Shown: piece by piece, positions 1 through 12,000 of the stretch
How the letters are laid out: each line of letters begins with the position of its first letter
How positions within the stretch are numbered: the first letter of the stretch is position 1
DNA from: Hippopus hippopus
Lineage: Eukaryota; Mollusca; Bivalvia; Cardiida; Cardiidae
Assembly (NCBI GenBank): GCA_946811185.2
Contig: OX328103.1
Span: 4,158,132-4,222,131, forward strand
Direction: 5' to 3'
Length of the DNA stretch: 64,000 nt
Notes under the pieces: model-generated
Seen by the model: the letters and a program-made list of their open reading frames with translations, nothing else
Told to the model about the DNA's origin: nothing
Database searches by the model: none
Made by a program: the position numbers and the translations under genes

Positions 1-139
1 AACATGGGCTTCAAAATATTGTCACTTCAATTTAAACATTAATCAAGGGAAATAACTCTTTTTATGAAAGATAAAGTTCGTTACTATTTACCTCCCTTGA
101 TTATCAAGCTGCAGTGATACATGATTGGTGCTAGACAAG

Positions 140-811
140 TTTTTTAGCTCCACTGGCCGAAGGCCAGCAGGCTTATGTTATGGCCCGTTGTCCGTTGTGC
201 GTCCATCCGTATGTTAACTTTTTAGCTCACTTGAGCACAACATGCTCAAGGGGAGCTTTTAGGATCACCTGGTGTCCGTCGTGCGTCATGTGTCGTCAAC
301 AATTCTTTAAACATCAACTCCTCCTAAACCACTGGGCGGATTTGGACCAAACTTGGCTGGAATGTTCCTTGGAAGGTCCTCTTTAAAAACTGTTCACAGA
401 ATTTGATTCCATCAAAAACTCTGGTTGCCATTGCAACCAAATGGAATTTTTTAGGGAATTCTTTAAAAATCTTCTCCTCTGAAACCACGGGTCAGATTTT
501 GAAATAATTTCACAGATATGCTCCTTGGGTGACCCTTTTTAAAAATTGTTCGTAAAATTTTGATCCGTCAAAAAATGTGGCTCTGGTGAATGGGGGCTTC
601 TTGCACCATATAGAAATGAAGGAATTCTTCAAAATTCTTCTTCTCTGAAACCGCTGGTCAGATTTCGAAATAATTTCACAGGATTGTTCCTTGGGTGACC
701 CTTTTCAAAAACTGTTCATAAAATTTTGATCCGTCAAAAAACGTTTGGCTTGTAGTGTTTTTACTTAATAGCCAGTGGAGCAATACAGGGCCATCATGGC
801 CCTCTTGTTTT
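140..811 (+). repeat. Family F (AGCTCACCTGAGC-type) element
   Basis: Starts with a T-run plus AGCTCCACTGGCC, contains a second AGCTCACTTGAGCAC start near 225, and ends GCCAGTGGAGC followed by GGGCCATCATGGCCCTC at about 791. The start and end are inverted (AGCTCCACTGGC / GCCAGTGGAGC). The body matches the array at 39900-41680. Confidence 0.6.
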
Positions 812-831
812 ACATTTCAAGTGGACTTTAT

Positions 832-1064
832 TTAACTCTTTACCAAACAACAAAATTTTGGACTGGTCCAAAATGAAAGTATTTGCAGATGGAAAATCAA
901 ATGTACCGGGTAGCTTAAATGATAATTTCTGTCTTTGATAGGACAGAAAACATTATGGAAAAAGCAGAAAATGCTGGTTACCAGCATTTTCTCCTTTATC
1001 CACAATGTTTTCAAAAGCTTTCTCTCTGAAGGTCATTAGAACTCTTGGTTGTGTGGTAAAGAGA
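832..1064 (+). mobile_element. Family A TTAA-palindrome MITE
   Basis: Begins TTAACTCTTTACCAAAC, has the central palindrome around GCTGGTTACCAGC, and ends TGGTAAAGAGA with the final TTAA mutated. Confidence 0.8.
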
Positions 1065-1249
1065 CAGTTCACAAGGAAATTATTTTAAAACTAAGAAAGC
1101 TTTAGTAAGTGGTATGCACTCTGTATCATAGCCCCCCTTATCCCTGTATGAAATTTCTTTTGATAATTTAATAAGTATAGTGTAGGAGATATAGTCCAAA
1201 TAGGAAGTTTTTACATTTCAAGTTGACATTATTTAAAAACGAAGAAAGC

Positions 1250-1375
1250 TTGGTTGATTGATTAATTGATAGATTGTTTAATTGTATGGTGTTTAATGCC
1301 GTTCTCAAGATTATATCCATTTTATTGTGGCAGCCAATGCACCAATCCATGCTTTCCTTTAGTTTCTGTTACCAG
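1250..1375 (-). repeat. SINE-2 fragment
   Basis: Shares the GATTGATTG...ATGGTGTTTAA...CAGTGCACC...ATGCTTTCC block with copies at 5408, 35880, 52960 and 61660; the tRNA-like part is missing. Confidence 0.55.
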
Positions 1376-1593
1376 TTAACTCTTTACCAAACAACAAAAT
1401 TGTAGACTGGTCCAGATTGAAAGCATTTGTAGATAACAAATTACATGTTCCTCAAATGGCAAGACTGATCTTCGATAGGGCAGAAAAAAATTGTGGGAAC
1501 AGGAGAAAATGCTGGTAACCAGCATTTTCTCCTTTTCCCACAATGTTTTCAAAACCCTTCATCCTATGGGTTGATTGGTTGGTAAAGGATTAA
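1376..1593 (+). mobile_element. Family A MITE, complete
   Basis: TTAACTCTTTACC at the left and GGTAAAGGATTAA at the right, with the central palindrome between. TTAA is present at both ends. Confidence 0.85.
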
Positions 1594-1822
1594 TTTGTTT
1601 TGAAATTACTTCCCCTTGGAATTTCACGTTTGTGTCATATCTTGTATATAACAGTATCTAATCAAATTATATTTCACAAGTGCATAGGGGTAAAAAAGGT
1701 GGAGAGTTGAACAAAAGAACAGTAACTCTGGCTTTTTAGCTTGACTGTATGAAGGATAGTGAGAGCTATACCTGCAACTGTTTCCTTTGGGTTGGACCAA
1801 AGGTGGCAGTTGTGTGATTAAA

Positions 1823-2330
1823 CAAGAGGGCTATGATGGCCCTGTATCGCTCTCCTGGCTAACAAGTAAAAGCCCTATTTGCCCTAACATTACAATTCTT
1901 GGCCAATTGGTTTTGAACTAGAAGACATACAAAATTTTCCATCTAAAATCCCACAAAGCCATTTTGGACCACAGAGCTATAGTTACTTGAAGCCTGGTAG
2001 AGGTCCACAAGATAAAGCCCTATACCAAATAATACAGGTCTAGAATGTATTGTTATAAACATGAAGATTTTCAAAGTTATTTCAGTTGAAAATGTTCAAT
2101 TTCAAATGACCCCCTCCTCGCATGTAATTTGTTTGATCTACGTTTCTAAATTCTGGCGATACTTAATTGTGATACTAACTATCTGTGCAAGTTTCACAAG
2201 AATCTGACCACACCTATGGTCTTGATTTCCTTAACAAGAAACAGTCTAAAAGATGGAAAGGCAGAACAAAAACGATCCTCAGATATAATAAAATTACGCT
2301 CTCCTGGCCATCAGTACAGCTAAAGTGTAG
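1823..2330 (-). repeat. Family F fragment, inverted
   Basis: AACAAGAGGGCTATGATGG at the left is the reverse complement of the GGGCCATCATGGCCCTCTTG end of family F. A second CGCTCTCCTGGC motif lies at 2298. Confidence 0.5.
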
Positions 2331-2355
2331 TGCCCTAGTTGATCAGTCTTGTTTA

Positions 2356-2536
2356 TTAACTCTTTACCAAACGACAAAATTTTGGACTTGTCCAAATTGA
2401 AGGCATATGCAGACGACAAAATAAACATGACTCAAAAATTGTAACTTGACTTTGGAAGAGTTGAAAACATTGTGGGAAACGGAGAAAATGCTGGTTACCA
2501 GCATTTTCTCCTTTTCCCACAGTGTTTTCAGAAGGT
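2356..2536 (+). mobile_element. Family A MITE, truncated at its right end
   Basis: Starts TTAACTCTTTACCAAACGAC and keeps the palindrome; it is cut shortly afterwards by the next family A copy. Confidence 0.75.
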
Positions 2537-2760
2537 TTAACTCTTTACTAAACAACAAAATTTTGGACTCACCCAAATCCAAAACATTTGCAGAAAACAA
2601 GATAAATGTAGCTCAAATGGTTGAAATTGTCTTCAATAGGGAAGATAATATAATGGGAAGTGGAGACAAGGCTGGTTACCCAGCATTTTACTCCTTTTCC
2701 CACAATCTTTTCAAAAACTGCCTACCTAAAGTTTATTAAAACTTTGGCTTATTTGTTAAA
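2537..2760 (+). mobile_element. Family A MITE adjoining the previous copy
   Basis: Begins at a TTAA that interrupts the preceding copy. The right terminus is degenerate (TTTGTTAAA). Confidence 0.7.
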
Positions 2761-3027
2761 TGACTAAGTGTCTTTTATGCTTCAACAGAAAAATATGAGC
2801 ACTCTATACACATGTCAATGCTTGGCTGCAGGTGCTCTATTTCTTAGTGAAAATGGCAAGTCAAAAGTGGGGCATAAATGCATCAAAAATATTTTGAGGT
2901 TACCTACTCATTTGGACCAGTGTCAGGAAAAAAACTTACCCGAGTCTCTCATTTTACTCAAATTCGCCAACAGACTTACTTTTTTGACTTAAGTTAAGAT
3001 TGATATTCTGGATGCATATCACTCACA

Positions 3028-3257
3028 TTAACTCTTAACCAGATGACAAAATAATAGCCTTGTCCAAATTGAAAGCATTTGCAGACGACAATTCCAATGT
3101 TGCTCAAATGGTGAAATTTTACTTAGATAGGATAGAAAACATTGTGGGAAAAGGAGAAAATGCTGGTTACCAGCATTTTCTCCTTTTTTCCACAATGTTT
3201 TCAAAAGGCTTCTGCGTCAAAGTCGTAAAAACCAGGGATTGTTTGGTGAATGGTTAA
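3028..3257 (+). mobile_element. Family A MITE, complete
   Basis: TTAA at both ends (3028 and 3254) and an intact GGAGAAAATGCTGG palindrome. Confidence 0.8.
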
Positions 3258-3419
3258 CAGACTTATGTAACATTTTCACGTCTTGTGTTGACATGTTTCT
3301 GACTCAACTCAGCAAAATATTAGACTTAAGTCTGTTAAATGACTTAAGTCCATTTATTCTTTTTACTTGAGCCTAAAAAGAAGTGTCAACTCAAGATTTG
3401 AGAACATTCATACAGTGTG

Positions 3420-3648
3420 TTAACTCTTTACCACATGAGAAAATTTTAGACCGGTCCAAATTGAAAGCATTTGCAGACGACAAAATAAATGTGACTGAGA
3501 AATTGAAATTTGGTTTGGGAAGGGTAGAAAACATTGTGGGAAAAGGAGAAAATGCTGGTTACCAGCATTTTCTCCTTTTCCCACAATGTTTTCAAAAGGC
3601 TTCTTTCTCAGGGTCGTTGAAAGTCAGGATTGTGTGGTAAAGAGTTAA
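3420..3648 (+). mobile_element. Family A MITE, complete near-consensus copy
   Basis: TTAACTCTTTACC to GGTAAAGAGTTAA, 229 bp, with an uninterrupted palindrome. Confidence 0.88.
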
Positions 3649-4137
3649 TGTTATTGAAATGTGTCTCAAATAACTATGTCAACTTAAGTCAGAAACTTGG
3701 ACAGCTAGTTAAGTTGAGTAAAATAATAGACTTAAGTTTTTTCATGAAACTGGGCCTTGGTCTGGCTTCGTCTTTGGATAGTTGAGAACTACCCCAAGAT
3801 TGAAGTATAGATCTTCAGTAATAACAGATATAATTATCACAAAATGTCAAAATTTTTGTGCAGCAGCAATCACAATGATCACAGGAGCTAGTATCATTCT
3901 TTTTTAGAGGACAAATGTACTAATCAAAATGAAATACAGATGTTCAGTTTATCATAGGCTATAACAACAGTGTGTCATCTTCTTGGAAAATGGTTGCACT
4001 TAAAACTGGTTGTTTACAAGTGGGTTAGATAACAACAAAAAAAAGAAACCATGTGACTTGTTACAGCACATGCTGTTTGAACCAAATATGAGAAAGATTT
4101 TGTGACTTTTTCCGTGTCTAATAGTGAGATCTTTATC

Positions 4138-4370
4138 CAATCCTTTACCAAACGACCCCATCCTTTCATTGCCCCCAGGAAAAAGGCTTCTGAGAACATT
4201 GTAGGAAAAACAGAAAATGTTGATAATCAGATTTTTCTCCTTTTCCCTCAGTGTTTTCTGACCTGTCAAAAACCAAATTTAGACATTTTAAAAATATAGA
4301 TGTATTTTGTCGTCTGCTAATGCTTTCAATTGGGACAGGTCTAAAATTTTGTTGTCTGGTGAAGAGGTCA
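4138..4370 (-). mobile_element. Family A MITE, inverted, diverged
   Basis: The reverse-complement order of family A is recognisable, with CTTTACCAAACGAC at the left and GGTGAAGAGG at the right. The palindrome has several mismatches. Confidence 0.6.
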
Positions 4371-4492
4371 AATGCTCAAAGATCAAAAAACCTCCAAACA
4401 ATTTGTTGTACTTAAACCATGAGTGGTGGCAAGTACTCTTAACTGTAACGCTAACGAACAAAGGATGTCAAGTTTGTCCTGTTGACTCCTTA

Positions 4493-4714
4493 CCCTAACT
4501 TTTTACCAAACAATAAAAACCTAGACATGTCGAAGTTGAAAGCATTTGCAGACGACAAATTAAATATGCCATGAATCAGGAAATTTTTCTATGAAAGGGT
4601 AGAAAACATTGTGGGAAAAGGAGAAAATGCTGGTAACGAGCATTTTCTCCTTTTCCCACAATGTTTTCATAAGCATTCTTTGTGAAGATCCTTAAAACTT
4701 AAGAATTAAGGATT
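4493..4714 (+). mobile_element. Family A MITE
   Basis: CTAACTTTTTACCAAAC start; the palindrome centre is changed to GGTAACGAGC; the right end is degenerate. Confidence 0.7.
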
Positions 4715-4856
4715 AAAAGTACAATGATTTACTTCCCTGCTTTGAGCAGTTTTTGAAAATGTTGCGCAAAAATTAACAAGTACTTTAAATATAGACCAAA
4801 TTTAATGCTCTTTTCCCTGTTTTTCATGTCAAGGCTAAATAGACAATCTCCTTTCC

Positions 4857-5057
4857 ATTAATCTATAGGCTGCTGAGTGCCACTCAGTGATCTTTGCGGA
4901 CATTATAGATCAAGATCAAAACATGCAGTCTGATCTAAGACTTACACTGTCCCATGCCAAGATATATTTTTTCCCCAAGATATCAATTTGAAACAGCAAT
5001 AACTGGGTTTTTATTACTGGCTTGACACTTTCTTTTATTCAGCAGGTTAGCAGTTAA
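4857..5057. mobile_element. Family G TTAA-ended palindromic element (diverged)
   Basis: Contains the family G signature of GACATTATAGATCAAGATC followed by GCAGTCTGATCT and ACACTGTCC. Its right end coincides with the TTAA at 5054, where a family A copy begins. Confidence 0.5.
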
Positions 5058-5272
5058 CCCTTTAACACATAATTCTGTGTTTATATGACCCAGAAGAAGG
5101 CTTTCGAAAAAGTTGCTAGAAAAGGAGAAAATACTGGCAATTAGCATTTTCTCCTTTTCTCAAAATGATTTCAACCCTATCAAATACACATCCATTAATT
5201 TGAGCCATATTTGTCATCTGCAAATTCTTTCAACTTGGACCAGTCTAAAGTATTGTCAATTGGTAAAGAGTT
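5054..5272 (-). mobile_element. Family A MITE, inverted
   Basis: TTAACCCTTTAACAC start and GGTAAAGAGTT end, with a moderately mutated palindrome. Confidence 0.7.
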
Positions 5273-5407
5273 CGTTTTCCAGAGGGTTGATAACTTTCAG
5301 TGCAACAGGATTTATTCTCATCCCACTGCTGAAGGTTGTTTCAGTACCATTTTTGCAGACGGGCAACCTGTGGCTTGGAAAGAGTTTTGAAAGTGCTACC
5401 GAGAGAT

Positions 5408-5715
5408 TTGATTGATTGTATGGTGTTTTAACGCTGTTTTCAACATCATTTCAGTTATATTGCGGCTGCCAGTGCTCCTATCAATGCTTTTCTGGAGTTT
5501 CTTCTACGAGTATTCCGCACAATATTTTTTCCAAGCCAGTGACTGCTTTCCCACATAAACATTGTCGTAACAAAGCGGAGAAAGAGGAATGAATTGAGTT
5601 GCAATGACTATCATCAATCCTTGGAAAGAAATTGGCCAAGCCAAGGATTGAACCAGTGTTCTCCTGTTCTCAAGTCCTGTACGCTACCGACTGATCTACT
5701 GGGGCTCAACGCCAG
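5408..5715 (-). repeat. SINE-2, tRNA-derived
   Basis: Read on the minus strand, the right end resembles a tRNA: an A-box-like CAGTCGGTAGCGTACAGGAC and a B-box-like GGTTCAATCC. The body and tail (TGGTGTTTTAACGC) match other copies in the window. Confidence 0.65.
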
Positions 5716-5900
5716 CAAGAGAAACTCCAGGAAGTAGAGGTTTAGTCGCTGGTCCCTGTTTTATAACTGAAACAATGTTGAAAATGGCATGATACGCAAA
5801 ACAAGCCTACTTCAAATCTTCACATGTTTCTCCTTGGTGTTTCTTGCTCAATGTCTTGATTGATCTTTTACTAGACTGTGAAGCAAAGGGTTAATAATTG

Positions 5901-6120
5901 TTTAACTCTTTACCATACAAGCAAAATATGGACTTGTCCAAATTGAAAGCATTTGCAGACAAAAATTTAAATGTAGCATAAATGATGAAGTTTGTCTTTG
6001 ATAGGGTAGAAAACATCGTGGGAAACGGAGAAAATGCTGGTAACCAGCATTTTCTCCTTTTCCCACAATGTTTTCAGAAGGCTTCTTCTCTAGGGTCGTT
6101 AAAACTCCCCACTGTGTGGG
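5901..6120 (+). mobile_element. Family A MITE
   Basis: TTAACTCTTTACCATAC start and a clear palindrome; the terminal TGTGTGG is followed by a changed TTAA. Confidence 0.75.
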
Positions 6121-6126
6121 ATGGAG

Positions 6127-6327
6127 CTAACCTTTTACACCACAAAGAACTTTTAGTCTTGTCCAATTCAAAAGCCTAAAATTGTGGAAGTTGTTGTTGA
6201 TAGAGTAGAAAACATTGTGGGTAAAGGAGAAAATGCTGGTTACCAGCATTTTCTCCTTTTCCGACAACATTTTTAAGTCTTTTTTCTCAATGTCATTAAA
6301 AGTTGTGATTTTGTAAAAATGAGTTAA
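6127..6327 (+). mobile_element. Family A MITE
   Basis: Follows the previous copy directly. The palindrome is intact and the right end is GAGTTAA, shared with the next fragment. Confidence 0.7.
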
Positions 6328-6452
6328 CCCTTTACCAAACTATTCAAAGTTTCAATGACTCGAAAGAAGAAAACTTTTGAAAACAAGCCTTCCAAAAGCA
6401 AATTTCAATTTCTGAGTCAGAGTTAATTTGTCGTCTGCAAATGCTTTAAATG
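6324..6452 (-). mobile_element. Family A MITE, inverted, palindrome deleted
   Basis: TTAACCCTTTACCAAAC start and the GTCGTCTGCAAATGCTTT segment are present, but the palindrome between them is gone, as expected from hairpin deletion. Confidence 0.6.
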
Positions 6453-7042
6453 TTACTGAAAAATGAATTTTAATACCAGGTAAAAAGTGAACAAAATGAC
6501 AGACCAACCTGGCAACTTTTTACCCAGTTTTAAAATTCATTTTTCTGCCAGTGACTAACAGTTGGACCTACCGTACAAGAATACATTGTCATCTTCACAA
6601 TAATTTCCATACTTTTAAATGGTATGATTTAAACTGAACTGCATTTTAACATCGGCATTGTTTGGTTTTAGCCACTACTGTGCCTTTAGCATGCATGATG
6701 TACAGCACTGTCAAACGGAACCTTGGTTTAACATCTCATCCAAAGGACAAGTATAGTATGTATGTTTTAGTTGACCAGCTGTGGGGTTCAAACCCTCAAG
6801 ACTTAATGTCCAAAGATTTGTCGCTAACAAATGTCGTTCTACCACTTAAGCAACTCTGGCTGACTAATTCTTTCAAGATATGGGTGCAGCAGAAATATCT
6901 GCACTTCTTTTCATGAAAAAAGTTACTTTGGGAAAATATTTGAACTGGTAATGGATTTTTTTTTTTATTCCACAATGCTATCCAACCTATGTGGGAATGA
7001 AAGAAAGGATTGCACAAGTTTTATTAGTTTTTCAAATTGATT

Positions 7043-7303
7043 GAGCTATGCTCTGGCAAAAAGGGGGTTTGATGCAGTGGTGTGATGCATTACACCAATG
7101 AAGTCATCAATAACTATGGATACATTTAATCCATGTAATCTATCAATCGACTGAATTATGAGCTAGAATGGTCCTTGGACAAGCACAAAAATTACAAATA
7201 GCAAAAAGTTTCGACCCATGTCAGCCTGCGCTGACTGCGCAGGCTGACATGGGTCGATGCTTTTTTGTAGACATATTAAGCCCCCTTTTCACAGAGCATG
7301 ATT
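7043..7303 (+). mobile_element. Family B MITE (GAGCC termini)
   Basis: Ends are near-inverted (GAGCTATGCTCTGG / ACAGAGCATG). It contains the GC-rich hairpin CATGTCAGCCTGCGCTGA and its complement at about 7216-7256. Confidence 0.75.
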
Positions 7304-7586
7304 AATTTCATTCTTGCATGATCATAAATCACATATGATGATCTAAATATAGTACGGATAAGATTAAAGGAAGTTAAAAGAGTTATAACTCTCAAACCTT
7401 AAATTAAAAGTATACTCACGATAATCATGTTTAACAACTGTTTCAAGTATGTGGTTTTTTTCATTCTTGTACTTCTTTCAGTACTAGGAAAGCCATTATG
7501 GACAGTATAGATCAAGATAAGATGGCACAGAATGTGCAACAGAGTCATGTTTTTTTAAAATGAGATTTTCATAGGACCAAACTACC

Positions 7587-7784
7587 TTAACTCTTTTACT
7601 GCCAATGACAACACACTTACGTGACTTCAGCACATATCAGTCTGATCTTGGATTTACACTGTCCATGACTAGGTACAGAGCTGTGACCAAAATAAGATTA
7701 AAAAAAGTATCTTCGAAAGCTTCATTCAGATCTTGAAAAAATTGAAAAAATTTAATTTCATGTGCTTGGCAGGGTAAGAGTTAC
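7587..7784 (+). mobile_element. Family G TTAA-ended palindromic element
   Basis: Starts TTAACTCTTTTACTGCC and ends GGTAAGAGTTA. It carries CAGTCTGATCTTGG and ACACTGTCC. A second diverged piece lies just before it at about 7490-7545. Confidence 0.6.
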
Positions 7785-7875
7785 AATAATAATTATTTTG
7801 TAGTATAATTATCAAGTATCTATTTTCTTTTCTTTACAGATTGAAATAAGTAATTTCATTTGAATGTTTAAGTTG

Positions 7876-8358
7876 TAACCCTTCACCACAAATCTCAATA
7901 TTCAATGACTCTGAAGAGGGTTTCTGAAACAATGTGGGAAAAGGAAAAAATCCTGATAACCAGCATTTTTCTCCTTTTTTCATAATAATTTCTACCGTTT
8001 GAAAGACAAATTTTATCATTTGAGTCACATTTAATTTGTGGTCTGCATACAAATTCAATATGGCCTGCAACATGCGAAAAGGGACATTTGGACATGTGCA
8101 TATTGACTAGTGTCGTCTCGGATAAACCTGTGCAGGCTAATCTGAAACAACACTTTATGTTTTTATGTAATTTTCTGTTTTGCATAAGTCTACTGTAGCA
8201 CAAAATCTAATGTAGTCGTAAACTGCAGTCTCGGATTAGCCTGGGAGGACTGCGCAGGCTGATCCGAGAGTACATTTTATGCAAATTTTCAAATGCCCCT
8301 TTTCGCATGTTGTAAGCCATATGGACTGGTCTAAAACAATGTTGTTTGGTTTACTTAA
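7876..8358 (-). mobile_element. Family A MITE, inverted, split by a family C insertion
   Basis: The left part (7876-8061) runs from AACCCTTCACCACA to AAATTCAATAT. The right part (8319-8358) continues with ATATGGACTGGTCTAAAAC and ends at a TTAA. Removing 8062-8322 restores the family A order. Confidence 0.75.
8062..8318 (+). mobile_element. Family C MITE with 4-bp target duplication ATAT
   Basis: Termini GGCCTGCAACATGCG and CGCATGTTGTAAGCC are inverted repeats. It is flanked by ATAT at 8058-8061 and 8319-8322. It has internal GC-rich hairpins (GCGCAGGCT type). Confidence 0.8.
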
Positions 8359-8581
8359 GTCTACCAAATGACAAAATTTTTGGCTTGTCCAAATTGAAAG
8401 CATTTGCAGATGTCATCATAAATGTGAATCAAAAATTGAAACCTAGTATTGGAAGGGTAGAAAGCATGGTGGGAAAAGGAGAAAATGCTGGTTACCAGCA
8501 TTTTCTCCTTTTCCCACAATGTTTTCAAAAGCCTTCCTTTTTAGGGCTGTTTAAATTCGTGATTCTGTGGTAAAGGGTTAA
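8355..8581 (+). mobile_element. Family A MITE, complete
   Basis: TTAA at 8355 and 8578, palindrome intact. It ends 32 bp from the NGDN stop codon, so it may lie in the NGDN 3' UTR. Confidence 0.8.
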
Positions 8582-8612
8582 GAGAGTTACACACAATCAA
8601 AATACTAAATTC

Positions 8613-9031
8613 CTAGTGGAATTTCTTCCTCTTCTTAAATCCTTTTTTCCCTTTTTTTCCTTTCTTTCCTGATTTACTGCCATCCTTTCTGCGCCTTTTG
8701 ACTCCAAATTCAGCTTCCCCTTCACCGACATCCAAAGCACTGATGCTACCAAACTGAGTCAAATTGGACAGGGAAGAAATTGTGGCCATGCGTTTCTCTG
8801 TGTGTTTATCTTTCTTGGTCAATTGCAGACGAACAAAGTTTTCTTCCTCGAATCGAGTTCGTTCCTTCCTCTTGTTGTCCTCACGCAATCTATATATATC
8901 TCTGGTTTCCCTGATCTCCTCTGGACCCTCGTCATACTGCGCTTTAAGGTCTTGCATGATATCACTGCTCAGGGCTCTCTTCTTTGCGTAATCCATTTGT
9001 TTCTTCATTCTCTCAGTTTTTGACTCATCCT
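8613..9031 (-). CDS. NGDN: NGDN exon 6 (last)
   Basis: Encodes residues 173-310, from DESKTERMKK to the lysine-rich C terminus and the stop at 8613-8615. The acceptor is CAG at 9032-9034. RALSSDIMQDLKAQYDEGPE aligns by eye with the conserved C-terminal block of vertebrate neuroguidin. Confidence 0.93.
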
Positions 9032-12000
9032 CTGCAATAAAAAATATCTTCTCTTACTTCTATCATGCAGACATAGCGTTAACCACTGACAAGAAGAAAT
9101 GATTAAAAATGAAACTAATTTTAACCCATTACCACACAATGCCGAATTTTAACAATGAAAACATGGTGGGAAAAGAAGAATACTAGTGACCAGCATTTCC
9201 CCTATTCCCACAATGATTTCTAACTTTTCAGAAATAAATCCAGTCATTTGAGACAAATTTAATTTGTTGGCTACAAATACTTTGAATTCGGACCAGTCTA
9301 TTTTTAGATATTGTCATGAAAATGCTTTTTTGAATAATATAGAATACATTGTTAGAAAAGGAGCAATTGCTTGCATAAGATAATTTTTTTTCTTCACAAT
9401 ATCTTTAACAGTTTAAATAAGTTGTATTTGTAAAGAAACTACTAATATGTCTGACCTTATATATGTTCAAAATTAGACCTACAAGTATACAGAACAAGAA
9501 AACTGTTAATTTAGCTGCAATAAATTTGAACATCAGGTATCACAATGAAAGTGGCTATGTACATGTAGTTTAAAATTGTCATAGAAGTAGAACTATTATC
9601 TTCTTGAAGAAATCAGGTTTTTCTTTCAATCTTGATTGAAGCTTGACTGAATTATCTCCCTTTCAATCATTTTTGACTTTTGCACTCTCAGAACAAGTAA
9701 CTTCTAGCCTTTTAACAACTAAGCTTTTCCACAAAAATAAATGAGCCATGCTCTCACAAAATGGGGCTAAATACATCTTAATGCATTATGCCAAGCAGGT
9801 CATCACATAATTAGGGAACCATAAAATTTAATCGGTCCAACAATTGGTTGGATATAGAGGTCCTTGGACATGTAGAGAATCTATAAATTTCAAAAAAGAT
9901 TTCGACCCATGTCAGCCTGTGCGGAGCACAGGCTGACATAGGTTGATACTTTTTGCAGATGCATTAAACCCTCTTTTCATAGAGCATGGTTCAAATGGAT
10001 AAATCCATATATGTGTAATACATATGAGCCATGCTCTGGCAAAAGGGGGTTTAATGCATCTCTGTGATGTATGATACCAGTCGAGCTATCACATAATTGT
10101 GGATCGGTAATAGCCACATTTTTTGAAAAAGTGACTTAATCTTTAGGTAGACTGGTCCTTGGACATACAGAAAATTGACCAATAGCAAAATATGTCGACC
10201 CAGGTCAGACTGCGCAGACTACACAGGCTGACCCGGGTCGATACTTTTCGCAGATGCATTAAGCCCCCTTTTCACAGAGCATGGCTCATATCATTTTTTT
10301 TACAGACCTTGAGGAAAAAGGGCTAAGATTTTTTTTTTTTTTCTAGATTCTGTTCGATGACAGATCAAGCAATTTTTGAAGATACAGAGCAGTCTAGTTT
10401 TTCATTCACCTTTCAGAAAGGTCCAAATTAAGTATAAAAATCAGTCATAAAAAAAGTAAGTGTTATGACAATTGAATCTTGACAGAAAACAAACTGTTGC
10501 ACCTGTCCATTCTGAAAGCAGTTGTAGACAACAAATCAAAAGTGGCAAAAAAGATTGGATTGGTTTTTTTTTTTTACAAAGCAGAAAACATTGTGGGAAA
10601 AGGTGAAAATTCTAGTTACAAGCACTTTCTCCTTTTCCCAGAATTTTTTCAAAAGCCTTTTCCACAGGTTAATCCAAAATTGGTATAGCGATAAAGAAGA
10701 ACATTAGCCTTAACCCTTTACCACACAATCCTGACCTTTAACGAACCTGAGAAAAACAGATTTAGAAAATATTGTTGGAATAGGAGGAAGTGCTGGAAAC
10801 TGGCATTTTCTCCTTTTCAACAAATTTTTCTACCCTTTCCCAAAACATATTTCAATTCATGAGTCAAATTTATTTTGTCTTCTAGAGGTGCTTTGAATTT
10901 AGATTAGTGCATAATTTGTTTATGTTGAAAAAAAGTTAAGGTAATACCAAAATGTGCAGCAGCAAGTTTTGGTGGTTTGTAGAGTTTTGTATCCTTCTTC
11001 TCCTGGTCTGTGTCATCATCTTCAGAATTGTCTCCGCTTCCTGAGTCCTCATCCTCCAACTGTTTATTGTTGACAAAAGCAAAGTGAAATTATACAGCAA
11101 ATTGTAAATCTTTCCCGAGTCCAAATATGTTTTTACAATCATTCGCTGAAAATTAGCTGCAAGATCTAATGAGTTAATCTTTTACCACACAATCCAAAGT
11201 TTTAACAACCCTGAAAAAGGGTTACGAAAAAAAAGTTGACACAGTGAAGTTGTGGATATTTGACAAAGATCATCCAACTGAAACTAACTGTATTTACTCA
11301 TTGTCACACAATCCTATAAATCCTATCCTTTAATTACTCTTAGAAAGATGGGTTTCAAACACAATGTGGGAGTAGTAGGAGAAAAGACTGCAACTAGCAT
11401 TTTTAGTTGTATGGTCAGGTGGCAGGGGACTTGGAAACTTGTTCACGGCTGTGGTGAATCATGTCGCCCCAAGCCGAAGGCGAGGTGGTGACATGATTCA
11501 CCACAGCCGTGAACAAGTTTCCAAGTCCCCTGCCACCTGACCGTACAACGAATTTATTATACTGCAAAGTTTTGCCATTCCAATGTTTGTTAAGCGAATT
11601 TTACCTGTTTTTTGGTTTAAAAAATTGAGTACACTGACGAAGTAGAATTTCCCTTCTGAGTGCCCCAATTCAATGAAAACTGATGTCACTGGGAACTGAC
11701 GTCACTGAAACCTTGGTAATACATGCTAAAACGTGCAGCTTGGCGCAAAATCTTGATGTTAATCTTGATCGACGCCGCCACTTTGGATGTTGTGTTGAAA
11801 GTGTAGTCATGTCTACGGGGCTCCCGAAGGGAAACAGCTTTTACGTTGGTTTTGCCAGTGTACATGATATATATGTTCGGGGCATATTATCCAATCAGAT
11901 CACGAGAAATTTCTTTGCAGTATAATAATTTCTCCTTTCCACATCATTTTGAAGACAAACTCTATCATTTAACAATTTTTTGACATTTAATTTAATTGCC

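Larger units (their letters stand above)
1..8612. other. Left flank: intergenic, repeat-filled
   Basis: No coding exon was recognised between the window start and the 3' end of NGDN. The stretch is built from family A copies in both orientations, pieces of family F near 140-810 and 1823-2330, family G palindromes, one family B and one family C element and a SINE. Open frames here read through transposon copies. Confidence 0.7.
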
